DNA of 64,000 nt. It comes from Cycas panzhihuaensis. Taxonomy: Eukaryota; Cycadophyta. Both the position numbers and the translations under genes were made by a program. Where the stretch lies: assembly GCA_023213395.1 (NCBI GenBank), contig CM041465.1, positions 242,985,741-243,049,740 of the forward strand. The letters run 5' to 3'. The notes beneath the pieces were generated by a model that searched no databases, was not told the DNA's origin, and saw nothing but the letters and a program-made list of their open reading frames with translations. Numbering within the stretch: the stretch's first letter is position 1; every line of letters begins with the position of its first letter. Of the stretch, positions 35,578-47,730 are shown one piece after another.

Positions 35578-35913
35578 TAGAGGAGTAGAGCAGGGCATTA
35601 GATTACATACATCTTGAGTAAATAAGTGATTTCTGAAGTTTGTGATGTTAAAAACCACTAGAGAGGTATTCCCACCCCTTAAATAGAGTTTTGGGGAGGC
35701 GACAAGTGCCATCACCTAACTTGCATGTTAGCCAATAAATAATTTAAACAATTTTAAAAAATAATAATAATAAATAAATACACATACCTTAATAAAATTT
35801 TGTTAGCTTTAGGTGGCTATTGGAAGGCTCTAGGTACCCTAGGGGGCCTCAAAGGTGGATTTGAGAGGCCCTAGGTGCACGGTTTTTTAGTGACATTAGG
35901 GTTAGTCCCAACA
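35578..35913 (-). repeat. C4 3' LTR
   Basis: On the element strand it starts TGTTGGGACTAACC after a polypurine tract. The far end CTCCTCTA is set by the R1 break. A possible TATA element (CTCTATTTAAGGGG) lies inside. No copy is seen elsewhere in the window. Confidence 0.7.
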
Positions 35914-35923
35914 TTCTCCCCCA
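35914..35923 (-). other. C4 polypurine tract
   Basis: GGGGGAGAA on the element strand, directly before the LTR. Confidence 0.8.
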
Positions 35924-35989
35924 TAAGCCAAATGTGTATGACTCCCAAATCTTTTCTAAATTTTTGGAATTTGATCTTTCCTAAAGCCT

Positions 35990-37330
35990 TTGTAAAAATA
36001 TCTACTATCTGATCTTTAATGCTATAATAAGCTAACTTGATCTTGTTTATTTGTATAAGTTCCTGAATGAAGTGGTGTTGAGTCTTAATATGTTTTGTTC
36101 AATCGTGAAATACCAGATTTTTGGCCATTTAGATAGTGCTTTGACTACTGCTTTATACTCTACCTCAAGTATGGATAAGGAGATGATATTTTACTTCTTT
36201 GTACTCCAAGCTATTGTTGTTGATCCCATACTGAATACATAACCCATTGTAGAGTTTCTTTCATCAACATCACCTACCCAATCTAAATTTGTTTAGCCAA
36301 TCAACTAAAATTTGCACGTGGTTTTGTAATATAATCCAAAGTCTGGAGTCCCTTTGAGGTATCTAAGGATTCTCTTGGCAGCTTGCTAATGGGAGGTCTT
36401 TGGATCCTGTATGAATTTAGACATAACACTGACTAAGTGTGTTATATCTGGTCAAGTAGATGTCAAATATATTAGGCTACCAATGAGCTGTCTATAGAGA
36501 GTTGGATTAATTGAAGTTGAATCATCCATCTTAGATAGTTTGATTCCAATTTCTGTTGAGATTGCCAATGGTTTACAATATGCTATTCTAAATCTTTGTA
36601 GTAGATCTAATATATATTTGCATTTAGAGATAAAGATTCCTTGATTGTCCTACCAGACTTCCAAACTTAAGAAGTAATGCATGAGGCATAAGTTTATCAT
36701 CTTGAATTCCTTACACATAACATCTTTAAATTGATGTAAAAGATGGGAGTTGTTTCCAATATAGACTAGGTCATCCGCATAAAGACCTATAATCAAGATT
36801 GAACTTCCCTTGATTTGAGTGTATAAGTTTAGATCTGCTTGAGATCTCTCAAACCCTTGATCTCTAAAATACTTATCTATGCAAGAATACCAAGCCTTAG
36901 GTGCTTATTTTAGACCATATAGTGCCTTCTTTAATTTGTACACTTTGTTTTCTTCTCCCTTGACTTCAAAACTGAGGGGTTGAGTGACATAGATGTCTTC
37001 TTTAATATATCCATTCAAGAAAGCACTTTTCACATCTATTTGATAAACTTTCAAACCTATTTGGGTGGCTAAACTCATTATCATTCGAACAAATTCCATC
37101 CTAGCAATAGGGACAACATTTCTATATAGTCTATGTCTTCTCTTTAGGCATATCTTTTTACAACCAATCTAGCTTTATATTTGTTGATGGAGCTATCTGA
37201 GTGGAAAACTTGGTCTTATAGACCCATTTTGTGCCAATAACTTTCTTCTTTAGTGGTAAGTCTATGAGTTCCCATGTATCATTCTTACTAATGGACTTAT
37301 ATTCCTCTTCCATGGCTTTCTACCAATATT
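35990..37330 (-). pseudogene. C4 reverse transcriptase-RNase H remnant
   Basis: Copia RT motifs in order: VYQIDVKSAFLNGYIKEDIY (about 37000-37060), KKALYGLK, a stop, APKAWY, LYADDLVYIGN (catalytic YADD, a conservative variant of YVDD), YRQLIGSLIYLTST, RILRYLKGTPDFGLYY, then RNase H (LDWVGDVDERNSTMGYVF, LSILEVEYKA) and the end motif DQIVDIFTKAL near 36010. Stops are fewer than in B1, and all main acidic residues are present. It would copy element RNA. Confidence 0.88.
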
Positions 37331-37640
37331 CATGTTGATTAGACTCAGCAAAGGTTTGAGGCTTATGAGTTTCGAGTACCTTGCTCATTAGGGAAAGATT
37401 GACCCTATGTGAGTGTGTGGATCTCCTATTATTATCTGATATATTTCCCAAGTCATAGTTATAATGAACCCATCTAGGTAGCTATTGTAATAGAGGTTGA
37501 GATGAAGTTCCCTCCCTAGTTAGTTCCTAGATACTTCTCCACATAGAAGGTACATATTGGACTTACTTGATGTGTCAAATTTAATGGCAATCTCCTTCTT
37601 CTTTTCCTAATTATCTTGGTGGTAGGTGTCTTCCTAAAAT
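37331..37640 (-). pseudogene. C4 integrase-RT linker
   Basis: Poorly conserved, frame-shifted sequence. AMEEEYKSISKNDTWELIDL at about 37250-37310 marks the RT start just to its left. Confidence 0.5.
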
Positions 37641-38500
37641 TTTATATCTCTACTTACCATAACTTTTATTGATTTTGGATCATAGACTTTGTAGGATTTA
37701 GAGGATTCACTATAGCTAATGAAGATATATTTGACACTATGGTCATCTAACTTAGTTATTCTTTGATCAGGAATATGGGCATATGCTAGATATCCAAATA
37801 CCCTAAGATGATGTATACTTGGTTTATAACTAGTCCATGCTTCTTCTGGAGTTTTCCACCTAAACGCCTTGGTGGAACATCTATTGAGTAAGTAGATGGA
37901 TGTATGAACTACTTTAGTCTAAAATTTGTGGCCTAAGTTCTTATCCTTAAGCATACATCTTGCCATTTTAATGATAGTTCAATTCTTTCTTTCTGCTACA
38001 CCATTTTGTTGTGGGGTGTAGGGGTTGGTGAATTGTCTCCTGATCCCATGGTTGATATAATAGTCCTTGAAAGCATTACATATAAACTCTCCTCCATTAT
38101 CTGATCTTAGAGAAAAGATGTGATATCCACTTTGTCATTCAACAAAGGTTTTAAAGTCAACAAAGTGGTCAAAAGCATTTGATTTATATCTTAGAAAGAA
38201 AACCTATATCCTCCTTATGAAGTTATCAATGAATGTGAGAAAATACTTTACACCTACTAAGGAGGGAGTAGTCATTGGTCCATAAATATCTATATATACC
38301 AGTTGAAAAGGGGCAGATTCGTGATGGTTAAAATCCAAAAAGCTTTCTCTATGTTGTTTACCAAGAAGCCATCCCTCACACAATGTTTTATTGACATTAA
38401 TAATTGGTAAACTATTAACCATATCCAACCTTTTCATAAGAGCTAAGCGATTGTAATTGAGATGACCAAACCATCTATGCTATAAATCACTATCCATGGT
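37640..38500 (-). pseudogene. C4 integrase remnant, DDE residues present
   Basis: It includes HRWFGHLNYNRLALMKRL (zinc-binding His), a degraded CxxC (LCEGWLLGKQHR: second Cys is Trp), the first Asp in YIDIYGPM, the second in LRSDNGGEFI, and the Glu in TPQQNGVAERKN. The C-terminal part has EEAWTSYKPSIHHLRVFGY and KYIFISYSESSKSYKVYDP. Stops lie at Trp and Arg positions. It would join element cDNA to the chromosome; this copy is interrupted. Confidence 0.88.
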
Positions 38501-38639
38501 AGTTAAAGTTTAGAGGGTATAGGTATCTAAAGGAGTTAGGATAAGCTTAAATAAATGATCCTTAGTTATTTTATCTTTAGCAATAATAGTTTTATTTTTT
38601 CTCTTGTCTTTGATAACACATTTGCTATTATCAAAAATC

Positions 38640-38905
38640 ACCTTATAATCTTGTCCCATCATCTATCCTACTGATAGCAAGTTCTTTCTTAGGGAAGGGA
38701 TATATAAGACATCATCTAAGTATCTATATTCACCAATATCAGTTATCAAAGCTATGTTATATTTCCCAACTGATTCATGCGAGCTATTATCTCCAAACAT
38801 GATGGACCCTTTTCTATTTTTATCTAAGGTTTGAAATAAATGTTCTTTGTGGGTCATGTGGGTTGAATAACCTGAATTAATATACTAACTATCATCATCT
38901 TCTTC
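38640..38905 (-). pseudogene. C4 protease remnant, catalytic Asp replaced by Asn
   Basis: The element-strand reading is stop-YINSGYSTHMTHKEHLF, where the family has W-I-I-D-S-G-C-S-x-H-M-T. Trp is now TAG, Asp is Asn (GAT to AAT), and Cys is Tyr. YRYLDDVLYIPSLRKNLLSV follows, intact. It would process Gag-Pol. Confidence 0.82.
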
Positions 38906-38989
38906 CTTAGCAGAAAACTTAGATAGAAATAATATGTTATTAACCTTTAATTCTGATAAATTTAAAGCATGTCCTCTAGATGGTGGTCC

Positions 38990-40065
38990 ATATTTTAAAA
39001 AGCATTTATTTTCAATGTGACCACTTCTATGACAATAAGTACAATACAATGGATCTCTTCTACTATAATTTAGGCTTCGACTTCTTGGATGAGAATGATC
39101 AATATTGAAAGATCTCCCCCTTTCCTCATAAAATTGAGAAGGGTTCTCTCTTGGTCTATTGTCACGATATGCCTGATTTATCCTGGAAGATTGAGAATAC
39201 CCTTGACAATTTGGACAGCAAGGATAATTCTTAAATTATATCCTTTGATTGGTATTTCTTAGACGATCTTCATGTTGTTGGGGTCCTCCTTAACTCCTTT
39301 GGCGAGGGCCTTGATATCGTGGAGGGTCTTATCTAGTATCCCTTCAAGGATTTCCATCTTTTCTCCTTGGACAAGATTCCTTTTGCCTTGAGGTCTCTAG
39401 TTGGGAGTTGGATTGAATATGGGCCTTTGTAACAAAGGCATGTTCTAGTGATTCAATTACACTTTACTACTCTTCTATAGATATAAGCATCACACTAAGT
39501 TATTCTACTTTAAGAGTACTTAGATCGTTTGATACACTGATACTAGTAGCCACCATTTCAGAATGTCTTACAACTCCTACACATCTAATGATCTTTTTAA
39601 CTACCCTTTGTTCAGTTAGGGTATCTCCATCTAACCTCATTTGGTTTATAATATCTTAGACTTTGATCATAAATTTTATTATTGATTCAATGGGCATCAT
39701 ACATAAAATTTCAAACTTGCTCCTTAAGTTTTATAATTTAGAGGAGAGTGCTCCTTTATATATCAGTTGTAAGGTGTCCCACGCTTCTTTAGACTTAACT
39801 AATTTACTAACTCTTGGGAACACATGATATTCTAGTGCACAAAAGGTGAGGGCTAAGGCTTTATTATCTTTTTAGACATTCTCCTTGTAGGTAACCTTTT
39901 CTACATCAGATGGATTTGGTCTTAGTTCGTTGTAGCCTGTCTTCATAATTTCCTACATATCATTCGCTATGAGGATGGGTCTAATCCTCCTACTCTAATT
40001 TAGGAAATTATTTCTATTAAATTTAGGGATAATCATATTCCTAAAGCTAGGCGTCATCTTGAACT
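38990..40065 (-). pseudogene. C4 Gag remnant with intact zinc knuckle
   Basis: UBN2-type Gag words: SFRNMIIPKFNRNNFLN-stop, ALEYHVFPRVSKLVKSKEAW, DTLQLIYKG, IINQMRLDGDTLTEQRVVKK. An Arg/Gln/Ser-rich stretch follows, then the CCHC knuckle CTYCHRSGHIENKC at 39002-39043 with all four ligands. Stops replace mainly Trp and Gln. The start is placed near 40060 (MTPSF). Gag would coat the RNA. Confidence 0.85.
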
Positions 40066-40079
40066 AAAGTTGTATTAAT

Positions 40080-42549
40080 TAAATGTGACAAATGAGATTT
40101 CAAAAGTTGAATGTGAATATCAAAAAAAGTATCTAAATTTAAATTTTAAAAGAATAGTTTTAAGTATAAAAATTCACTTCCAAGTATAACCCAAGGTTTT
40201 TCCCAAAGTTTTGAATAAGTAAACTAGGACCTATTAAGGCTACTAGGCTCTAAGTTTAAGCTTCTCCTAGGGCAACCTTTAGTTGCTATCTTATCTAGTG
40301 GTGCTTGCCCACAAATGAAAAAACAAGGACCTAATATATTGGTATATGAATACTAAGCTCTATATACCTCAGTACGTGGGCTGTTAAGAAGGTTTTGACA
40401 CCCTCCTAAGTTGTTGGTCCACCTGCACTAGACTTATACCTAGCGATAGTGAAGGTTCTTGAACCAAGGCCCTTACCCTCTCCAAGTCTAGCCTTGGTCT
40501 CAAAACACTATAAAAGGAATAGGTTCTACATCTCAGCCTACCACTAAATACACCTAATAGCTAATGATTGTCCTCATCCAATATGAGTAGGACAATTAGT
40601 ATGTGTGCGGTGGTAACTTTAGGGGTCATAACCGTTCCCCTTATAAGGCTGGAAAAAAATGGTGGTTCAATTGAGGATTATCTTTTCTAATGTAAAAAAT
40701 AAATTAATTAGAAGTGTGATCTTACTTAAGGTTTTGAAAGATTTATTTTATGCAAAAAAGAAAGTTACTTGAATGAAAAAAAATAATAACCTCTTAGCAA
40801 GATAAAATAAATAATAAACTTTTTGAAAGAAATATACATGTAATAATAATGCCCTTAAAATTGAAAGATGTCTTGAGAAAGTAAAATATATTACCAACTA
40901 CTTGCAACTTTTATAAGTATAATAAGTAAATGAACTTTTCAACAATGATGAATAAAAAAAATACTTTCAATAAGTCTATGCCTTTGGAATAAATTGATGA
41001 ACTTATAAGGTATAATTTTAGAAATACTTTTGAAATATAATGACTATATGAGAAAATTTGGAAAGTAATTAAGATCTTTTAAACTATGCAAATCTAAAAT
41101 GAAACTTTGATGATGAAAAATAAAGAATTCTTAAACTTTTGATTTTTCAAATGAATGAACACAAACTTGAGCAAGAAAATAACTTTTTTTTTCAATGCAA
41201 GAAATCATTTTATATTGATGAAGATATATAATGCTAAAAATCTGAAATATATATGTATATTTTTACTTTAAAAAGATAAAAAATATAAAGAAAAAAAATG
41301 AATTGTACCTATTTTATATTACAGGACCACTTGGCTTATTACTTGATTTAGATGTATATGATCAATTTCTACTATAAATCAACTTAAAAGAAGCTATATT
41401 AAAGTCAAATAAAAGCATCAACCATGGATTATATATGATCAATAAGAAATAAAATAAAGAACTCCTTAAAAAATGGTTAAGAGGACAAGCCTGTTGGGAT
41501 ATCTTAAATGCTCAAGTTGATCAACTTCAAAAATATACTAAACAATATCAAATTAAGGTGAAATTATACCAATTTGAGGATCTATGAAATATCTGTTCAA
41601 TAGAACTAACCGTTTTGAGAATTGGTTTTTGCAAGTCAAGATTTTAATGTACAAAATATGCAATCCTCTTTTTGAGACTTAATAGGAGCCTAGGGCTTAA
41701 AATATTATGAAATGCTAGTAAAAATCTTATAAAACAATGTAGAATGATCAAATATAGTTTAAAGAACTACTTAATATACTTTTCAGTTAATAAACTTAAG
41801 AAATAGTATATAAAAATATGTAATAATAATAAATTGGAAGCTATTATGTATCTCAACTTTGATGGCTTTGAAAGTCTACAAGAACACTTTAAAATTTATA
41901 AATAACTATGTCAGTTCGAAGAGGAATAAATCAACTTCCCAATAAAACTAATAGATTTGAATTCTGATGTGAAATAGAAAAGTTATAATGAAAATAGTAG
42001 CAAGTACTTTTATGTTAATAATAAAAAAGAAGACCTTTATAAAAAAGATTGACTTAAAATGATTAGAAACAAGTCAAATCAGCTCCAAATATGGCAAATA
42101 ACTAGTCTAAATTGTACCTCAACAAATTTTCGACTCAATGGGATAGGTTCTATTAAATACTAATACCCCAATGAAGAGATATTGAAGAAATTAGCTAGGT
42201 ACCTTATGTTTTAAGGGGAAAAAAAAAAAAAACATAAAAGGAAAAATTTTATAAAGTTGAAAAGCCCCTTTTAATAGAATAGCTAAAGGTCACATGAAGT
42301 AGTATGAAATCAAGGGCTAAAACCAAAGGAGGCTTAAGCCCAAAAATAATTAGATTTTAAATTTTATATAATATAATTTAAATTTTAAAAATTTTATAAA
42401 AAATATATATTTGAATTAAAAATATATGCCACTGTGAATACACAGAGAACTAAGGTGATAAAATTCAACAAAATATGATGAAATACAATCGATGGAATTG
42501 ATTGACGTTAGATGCCTCAATATTAAATGTAAAATTTTATAAAATAAAT

Positions 42550-42550
<1 letters not shown>
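40080..42550. other. no coding signal; candidate leader of the C4 block
   Basis: It lies between the gag start of C4 and the GT microsatellite. It is A+T-rich except for a more balanced stretch at 40170-40640. No domain or primer site is found here. Confidence 0.4.

Positions 42551-42594
<44 letters not shown>
42551..42594. repeat. AT/GT microsatellite
   Basis: A short AT run (42551-42560) is followed by 17 uninterrupted GT units (42561-42594). The minus-strand frame with a His-Thr run at 42416-42607 is a by-product of this repeat. Confidence 0.95.
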
Positions 42595-42597
<3 letters not shown>

Positions 42598-43140
42598 AAC
42601 TGATCAAAATATGACCATTGATGAGTGACTATGCAGGGTAAAGAACAATAACACTTGATCAAAAGTCAATCAAAAAATGATTGATTAGAATCTACAGAGG
42701 GTGCAACTTTTTAAATCATGAATAAAAAATATACATATATATTTTTATATATAAGAAAGAAAAAAAAAAAAAACTTTATGCTTCAATTAAATTGTAAAAC
42801 AGGTGCATCTTAGTCAAGTTGTAGACTCCACAAGAACTGAATAAAAAACTTCCCAAAGTCAAGTACCTCAAACTAACACATCATTATAAGCATTTAATCT
42901 CCCCACCAAAATATCCAAAACAAACTCTCAAAGAAACTAGGCCTGGACAAATAACATGAAATACAACCCTGCAAAATACAAATATTTCCTATGTTAAAAT
43001 GAATTCCAATAAAGCTGAAGGTGAATGAAGGAACAAAATACCCAGAACCCACACCAATCTATAAGTTGGGAGTCAATGATATGCCAATGGCCATAGAGTT
43101 AGTGATATGTCAATAGCTGTATTGACACCAAAGAAGATGA

Positions 43141-43800
43141 AGATCATAATTATGGCATAGACATATGCCATTGCAAATCCATGGGATTCTAAAGTGGGGT
43201 AGGTCAAAGCATACTGTTCAATCTGTTGTGGTCTTATAGGGATTAGTTTGCAATGAAGCTATGGTAATTGAGAATATAAAGTAGAGATTTGAAGATATAA
43301 GTGAAATTCTAGATGGAGATTTTGATCTGCTATCTTCTAAGGGTGAACATGACAAGTTATCTCAACATTTTACTAAAATTGATAATAATACGTCAAAGGA
43401 AAAAGATCATAAGAAACTTTATGTTGGCAATATAGATAATCTAGAAACTGAAATGACTGGTACTAAGAGAAATGTTTGTAGTCAAAATGTGAAAAGGTAA
43501 CAATCTGTACCAAGATGGCCACTGCCACTTCCTCCTCCCTAGGTGCAGACAACTCCTGAAGAAGTTTCAAAATCTTTTGGGCTGAAGACCTCGAGATTTG
43601 GATGACTACTTATGCCATGACTGGCACATTAGTGCAATGAGGCAATCACTTATGATTTGGATGGAGGTATTATAGTTATTTTCAATGGATCAACTTAAAA
43701 AAAGGATGATAATGGTGATTTTAAGAGTTGTTCTAGATGCAAATACAAGGGTTACTTCAGTGAACAAATCAAGCACTCACTCGCACTATTGGTGGTTTAA
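43141..43800 (+). pseudogene. coding-like fragment of unknown origin
   Basis: One + strand frame (43141 onward) reads like protein with about nine stops. Stop-free runs include RFEDISEILDGDFDLLSS and, further on, KLYVGNIDNLETEMTG, SVPRWPLPLPPP and AITYDLDGGIIVIFNGS, ending in a Cys-containing stretch (SCSRCKYKGYF). It has better base balance than its surroundings and no retroelement motif. It lies opposite to the C4 orientation. It could be a captured host gene fragment or a foreign repeat. I do not recognise the family, and there is no intact start or end. Confidence 0.35.
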
Positions 43801-44166
43801 TAGAACTTGACTCCCTTCTAGCAAATACATTAGAACACATCAACAAAAGAGTTGGATAAGAGCTCTTCAGGTTACCATCCTTCACTACCAGTTGATGACT
43901 TAGAAACAAGTAGGGGTGCTTGGTTTTGATGGAGATATATAAGGAGGTATAGTTAGAGGCCATGGCAGTGATATACAAAGATTATAATATAAATATTCAA
44001 CTAAAAATATAATAAAGTAGACACAAACCAATATATTTGAGTGAAGACAAATACAAGGATGATCTTCTAACTCACTGGTTTAGGTATATTATGAAGAAAT
44101 GGAGCCACACGTGAAACCAAATCTTTCAAACATATTAGAGAAGATATATCAAAGAAATGAGAAATG

Positions 44167-44192
44167 TGTATATATATATATATATATATATA
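44167..44192. repeat. TA microsatellite
   Basis: An uninterrupted TA run of about 26 bp. Confidence 0.9.
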
Positions 44193-44398
44193 AATTTACG
44201 AAGTACTTGGTAATGAAATTGTAATAGGTTTGTAACAGATTGACTTCAGAGAATGAGAACTTCTTTTACAGCAGTCAAAACTTCAAACTAATTTCTCTAG
44301 GAGATAGATGGGCTTACCAAGATTCCAACAAGTAGTCATATGTAGCACTTTCACTAGACATATAAAGAGCTAGATTAGCATAAACAACTATCAAACAC

Positions 44399-44419
44399 CT
44401 CTTTAGATCTGATATCAAA
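44399..44419 (-). other. primer binding site of the right-hand LTR
   Basis: On the minus strand TTTGATATCAGATCTAAAG follows the LTR end, recognisable as TGGTATCAGAGC with G-to-A and G-to-T changes. Confidence 0.6.
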
Positions 44420-44752
44420 TGTAGGTTTATAAAATGATGTAGACAAAGTGGAGAAATTCATCAAGTAATCAAAACATTATTGCATAAGCACAATAATCAT
44501 TTATATTCAATCCATCTTTGAGACAGTATTATAAATGTTCAAATTGAAGGTGATGTCAAAAGACACTAGGGTTTGCCACCTTAGTAAAGATATAGTTTGA
44601 GGGAGGAGGGAAACCTCCTCAACCTCCAAAATTTAAAATCTAATAAAACAATGCTTAACTAAAGTAACTTTAACCTTACCTTACTTACCTTCACATGTGT
44701 GCACTCATATGTGTAAATAATGGAAGTGGGGTGATGAACATTAACCCCAACA
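44420..44752 (-). repeat. right-hand LTR of the composite block
   Basis: 333 bp. On the minus strand it starts TGTTGGGGTTAATG and ends AAACCTACA, followed by a primer-site-like sequence. The outer edge coincides with the point where R1 resumes. It has no clear similarity to the 336-bp LTR at the other end. Confidence 0.6.
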
Positions 44753-44861
44753 AACTTGAAAATGCAGATACATGAATCAATTGTTAAATAATATATAATC
44801 AACAATCTAGTTATGAACCTAATTGAGTCAAAAGGCTTAATTATGGTGAAATAAATCCTAA
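44753..44861 (+). repeat. R1 right part
   Basis: Matches about 7718-7828, including the shared CCTAATTGAGTCAAAAG and TTATGGTGAAAT. Confidence 0.7.
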
Positions 44862-45161
44862 AAAGGAAATTATAATATAATGAGATATAAATGTAATATG
44901 ATTCTCAAATTTATGCTGCTAATCCTCATGTTTTAGCCTTATCATCTTATCTTATCAACTTCCTCCCTATCACATGGCAACTATATGCAAGGTTTAATTA
45001 TTATAACTAATTCATCCCCTACTAATGATAATGCTTATGGATAATAAAACCTTATCATTGACATAGTTCCATTGGTAAAAGTGTTATTATTTTAATAATG
45101 TCAAATGTCTACCTGACTTATTAAAAGCCCTTACTTGTACGTATTATAGGAAATATGGGTT

Positions 45162-45195
45162 ATTTTTCTTTTCTTTTCTTTTCTTTTTTCTTTTC
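45162..45195. repeat. TTTTC polypyrimidine run
   Basis: Repeated TTTTC units; on the G2 strand this is a polypurine run just downstream of the integrase. It may be a simple repeat or include the G2 polypurine tract. Confidence 0.7.
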
Positions 45196-45299
45196 GTATT
45201 TTTATTTTATTATCATTATTATATTTTTCTTTAGCTTCTATATAGGTTTAGTTAACTATTGTTAACTTTGTCTAGTGTTGACTTGGCTTCTAATATTTT

Positions 45300-46400
45300 C
45301 ATTATGATCGATCCATTTAACTAAATTTAGTCTAGTATAAAGGGTCTTTGTTAACGAGTCTTTGACTTTCTTATTTTCCCTTTAAACTCATTATTAAAGA
45401 TTAGAATAAGGTATGCTAGCTTGGACTTCTTAAATTTTAATTGTCTATTATGCCATACCTTTTGCCAACCTTTGGTGACATTTTATTACCAATTTAATAA
45501 CATCTTTTTCACATCTAATGTAATCAATTATAATAACATTCATTCAAGATCCTAATGATTTCCCTACTTTAGTAATATTATAACACACATATTAGGAATA
45601 TTGAATTCTATTAGCATCACCTCTTTGATTCCATATACTAACTAAAAATATGTTTACCCAATTGATTTCCTATACATTGTTCAATATACCTACATTATTT
45701 TATATAGGTTGTCAGCCCAATCAAATCAACCTATGTTGCATATTTTAGTGATGGCTAATATAATATTTTATTGGAACTCTTAATGAGCCCATTATAACTT
45801 GAATAATAATGAGTAATTTTACAATATTAAACTAAGAAACTATCTATTAGGATTTTAATTATTTAATTAATAAAATAAATTCCTTAATTAATTACAAACT
45901 CCAATGAGTATATAAATCTTATAAAGACTACTTCTAACAAAAACTTTACTATAGTGGTATCAGTGCAATATCTTATCGTACTAGATTCCACCCATGAAGT
46001 CATATAATCTATTACTATGATAATGTACTATACATATGTTCTCATATCTAATAGGCTAATAGGACTAGTAAAATCAATTCTCCATTTTGTAAATGGAGTT
46101 CCTTCAACCATAAGTTTTAGTGGTAGATGGTCATACTTTTTTGGTTGCTTGAATTGTTGACAAATATTATAGTTTTGTGACCAAATATATGAATCCCTAA
46201 ATATTGTTGGCCACCATAATCCTTACTAGAGAATTTTTCTTATGAGACCTTCATCAACTAGATGGCTTCTAGTAAATCCTTCCTTTAACTCTCTCAACAC
46301 TAAAGATCATTCATGATCTAGAACACACTTCTTCAAGATCATATGTAGACCAATTTAGTAATGGTAACATGTAATCAAATGTTAATAGTGATAAGGCTTT
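45300..46400 (-). pseudogene. G2 integrase remnant, catalytic Glu replaced by Lys
   Basis: The zinc-binding end is WWPTIFRDSYIW and NYNICQQFKQPKKYDHLP, with the first Cys of the CxxC now Tyr. FTKWRIDFTSPISLLD holds the first Asp, and DYMTSWVESSTIRYC follows. A degraded core comes next, in which the family NGxVE motif reads YNGLIKSSNKIL, so Glu is Lys. Many stops are TAA or TAG. It would integrate the element cDNA. Confidence 0.78.
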
Positions 46401-46960
46401 TCTTTTCCTTTTTTTTATTAACCATGTTGATGGTGTAAGACTATTTGGAAAAGGTTTGTGGTTTCTTTAAAGATCACTAGTATATCTTTGACTTTATATA
46501 ATGTAGAATTAGGAAAATCATCATCCACTACTATTGGTTCTTCAGTACTATCTATTCTTAAGAGATGATAAGTAAGAGCATATGCTTTATTAGGTTTTAG
46601 AAAGATATTAAAATTGAACTTTAAAATTGTAAAATCCATTAGCTAATTTATCCTTGCAACATACATTTATTAATCAAATATGATAACTTGGTGATGTATG
46701 TAAAAATGGAGGAAGTTAGCTAATAGACAGTATTTATACTTATGTAGATCATACACTATGGCAAGGCCTTCTTTTTTTATTTTGGTGTAAATTTTCTCTA
46801 CTTATATTAGCCTTTGAATAATAAAGGCTATTAGATAATTGATTAATCATTTCCCAGGCTATACCAACATCACTCTAATAGATACTCTTGATCCATAAAC
46901 ATAAACATGATCCAATTAGGAAATTTTAAAATAAGATTATCCACAAATTATCTCCTTTAA
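46400..46960 (-). pseudogene. G2 RNase H and connection domain remnant
   Basis: A run of words typical of the plant gypsy RNase H end: KKEGLAIVYDLHKYKYCLLA, MDFTILKFNFNIFLKPNKAY, YHLLRIDSTEEPIVVDDDFP. The latter two lie in a stop-free 73-codon frame at 46639-46418. In related elements this segment precedes the integrase zinc finger. Confidence 0.8.
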
Positions 46961-47730
46961 TTTATCAAATGCTTTCTAACATCCTTTCATTTAAATAAAG
47001 GATGTATTCTCTTATAATAGTTTTTCTAAAGGGGTAATAATTCTAGTATATCCCATTATAAACTTTTGATGATATCCCATATGTCCAAGGGATTATTTTA
47101 CCATCATTGGGTTTGTTGGTGGCCTTAACTAAAGAATAATTTTGATACATTTTGGATCTACTAATAGATATTGCCAACAAATAATATATCCCAATAGTAT
47201 ATCAAAAAGAACTAAGAAATGACACTTATCTAAGTTGAGAGTAATTCCAATTTCATGATGATTTTACAATATGAGTAAGATTGGACATGTGATCCTTCAA
47301 CGATCTCAATAATGTCTAGTCATCGAAATAGACTTTAAGAGACTTATGTATAAAATTTTTGAATACCTTTATAATTACTTTGGAAAATCTAACTAGAGTA
47401 TTGTATAAGCCAAATGACATAACCTTATAGGTATAAGATCCCCATTTAATAATAACTATTATCTTATGTCACCATGTTATACCATCATTACTTAGTTATA
47501 CCCCAAAAAACTATTAGTTAAGGTATAAACTTCTTGTCTTATGATATTTTCCAACACTTTATCAATAAATAGGGTTAGAAAAGGGCCCTTTTTTATGACC
47601 TTATCTAATTATCAAAAATCAACATAGATTCTATCTTTACATTTTTCTTCTTTGCAAATATATTTAAGCTAACCCACTCACCATTATTAATTGGATATAT
47701 GCATCTTATAATGACTGTATTTTCAACTTC
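46960..47730 (-). pseudogene. G2 reverse transcriptase remnant, YFDD box kept
   Basis: IYPINNGEWVSLNIFAKKKN, GYVIWLIQYSS and similar frame-shifted pieces, KVYFDD-stop-TLLRSLKDHM (catalytic YFDD, 47319-47330) and HMGYHQKFIMGYTRIITPLE. Frameshifts and stops are numerous. The variant YFDDW is usual for this gypsy group. Confidence 0.82.

Larger units (their letters stand above)
35578..44752 (-). mobile_element. 9.2-kb composite block: C4 copia gag-pol between two unlike LTRs
   Basis: This block sits inside R1. Its left end (its 3' end) is a 336-bp LTR preceded by a polypurine tract. Its right end (its 5' end) is a 333-bp LTR-like unit with a primer site. Both start TGTTGGG on the element strand, but the rest does not align by eye. 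Gag-pol in the same orientation covers 35990-40080. It may be one hybrid element or the fusion of two. Confidence 0.6.

Noticed and set aside
42416-42607. Frame with a run of alternating His and Thr
   Set aside because: It is produced by the GT microsatellite at 42561-42594.
45955-45967. TGGTATCAG-like word on the + strand, a possible primer site
   Set aside because: It lies within the G2 integrase and no LTR adjoins it.
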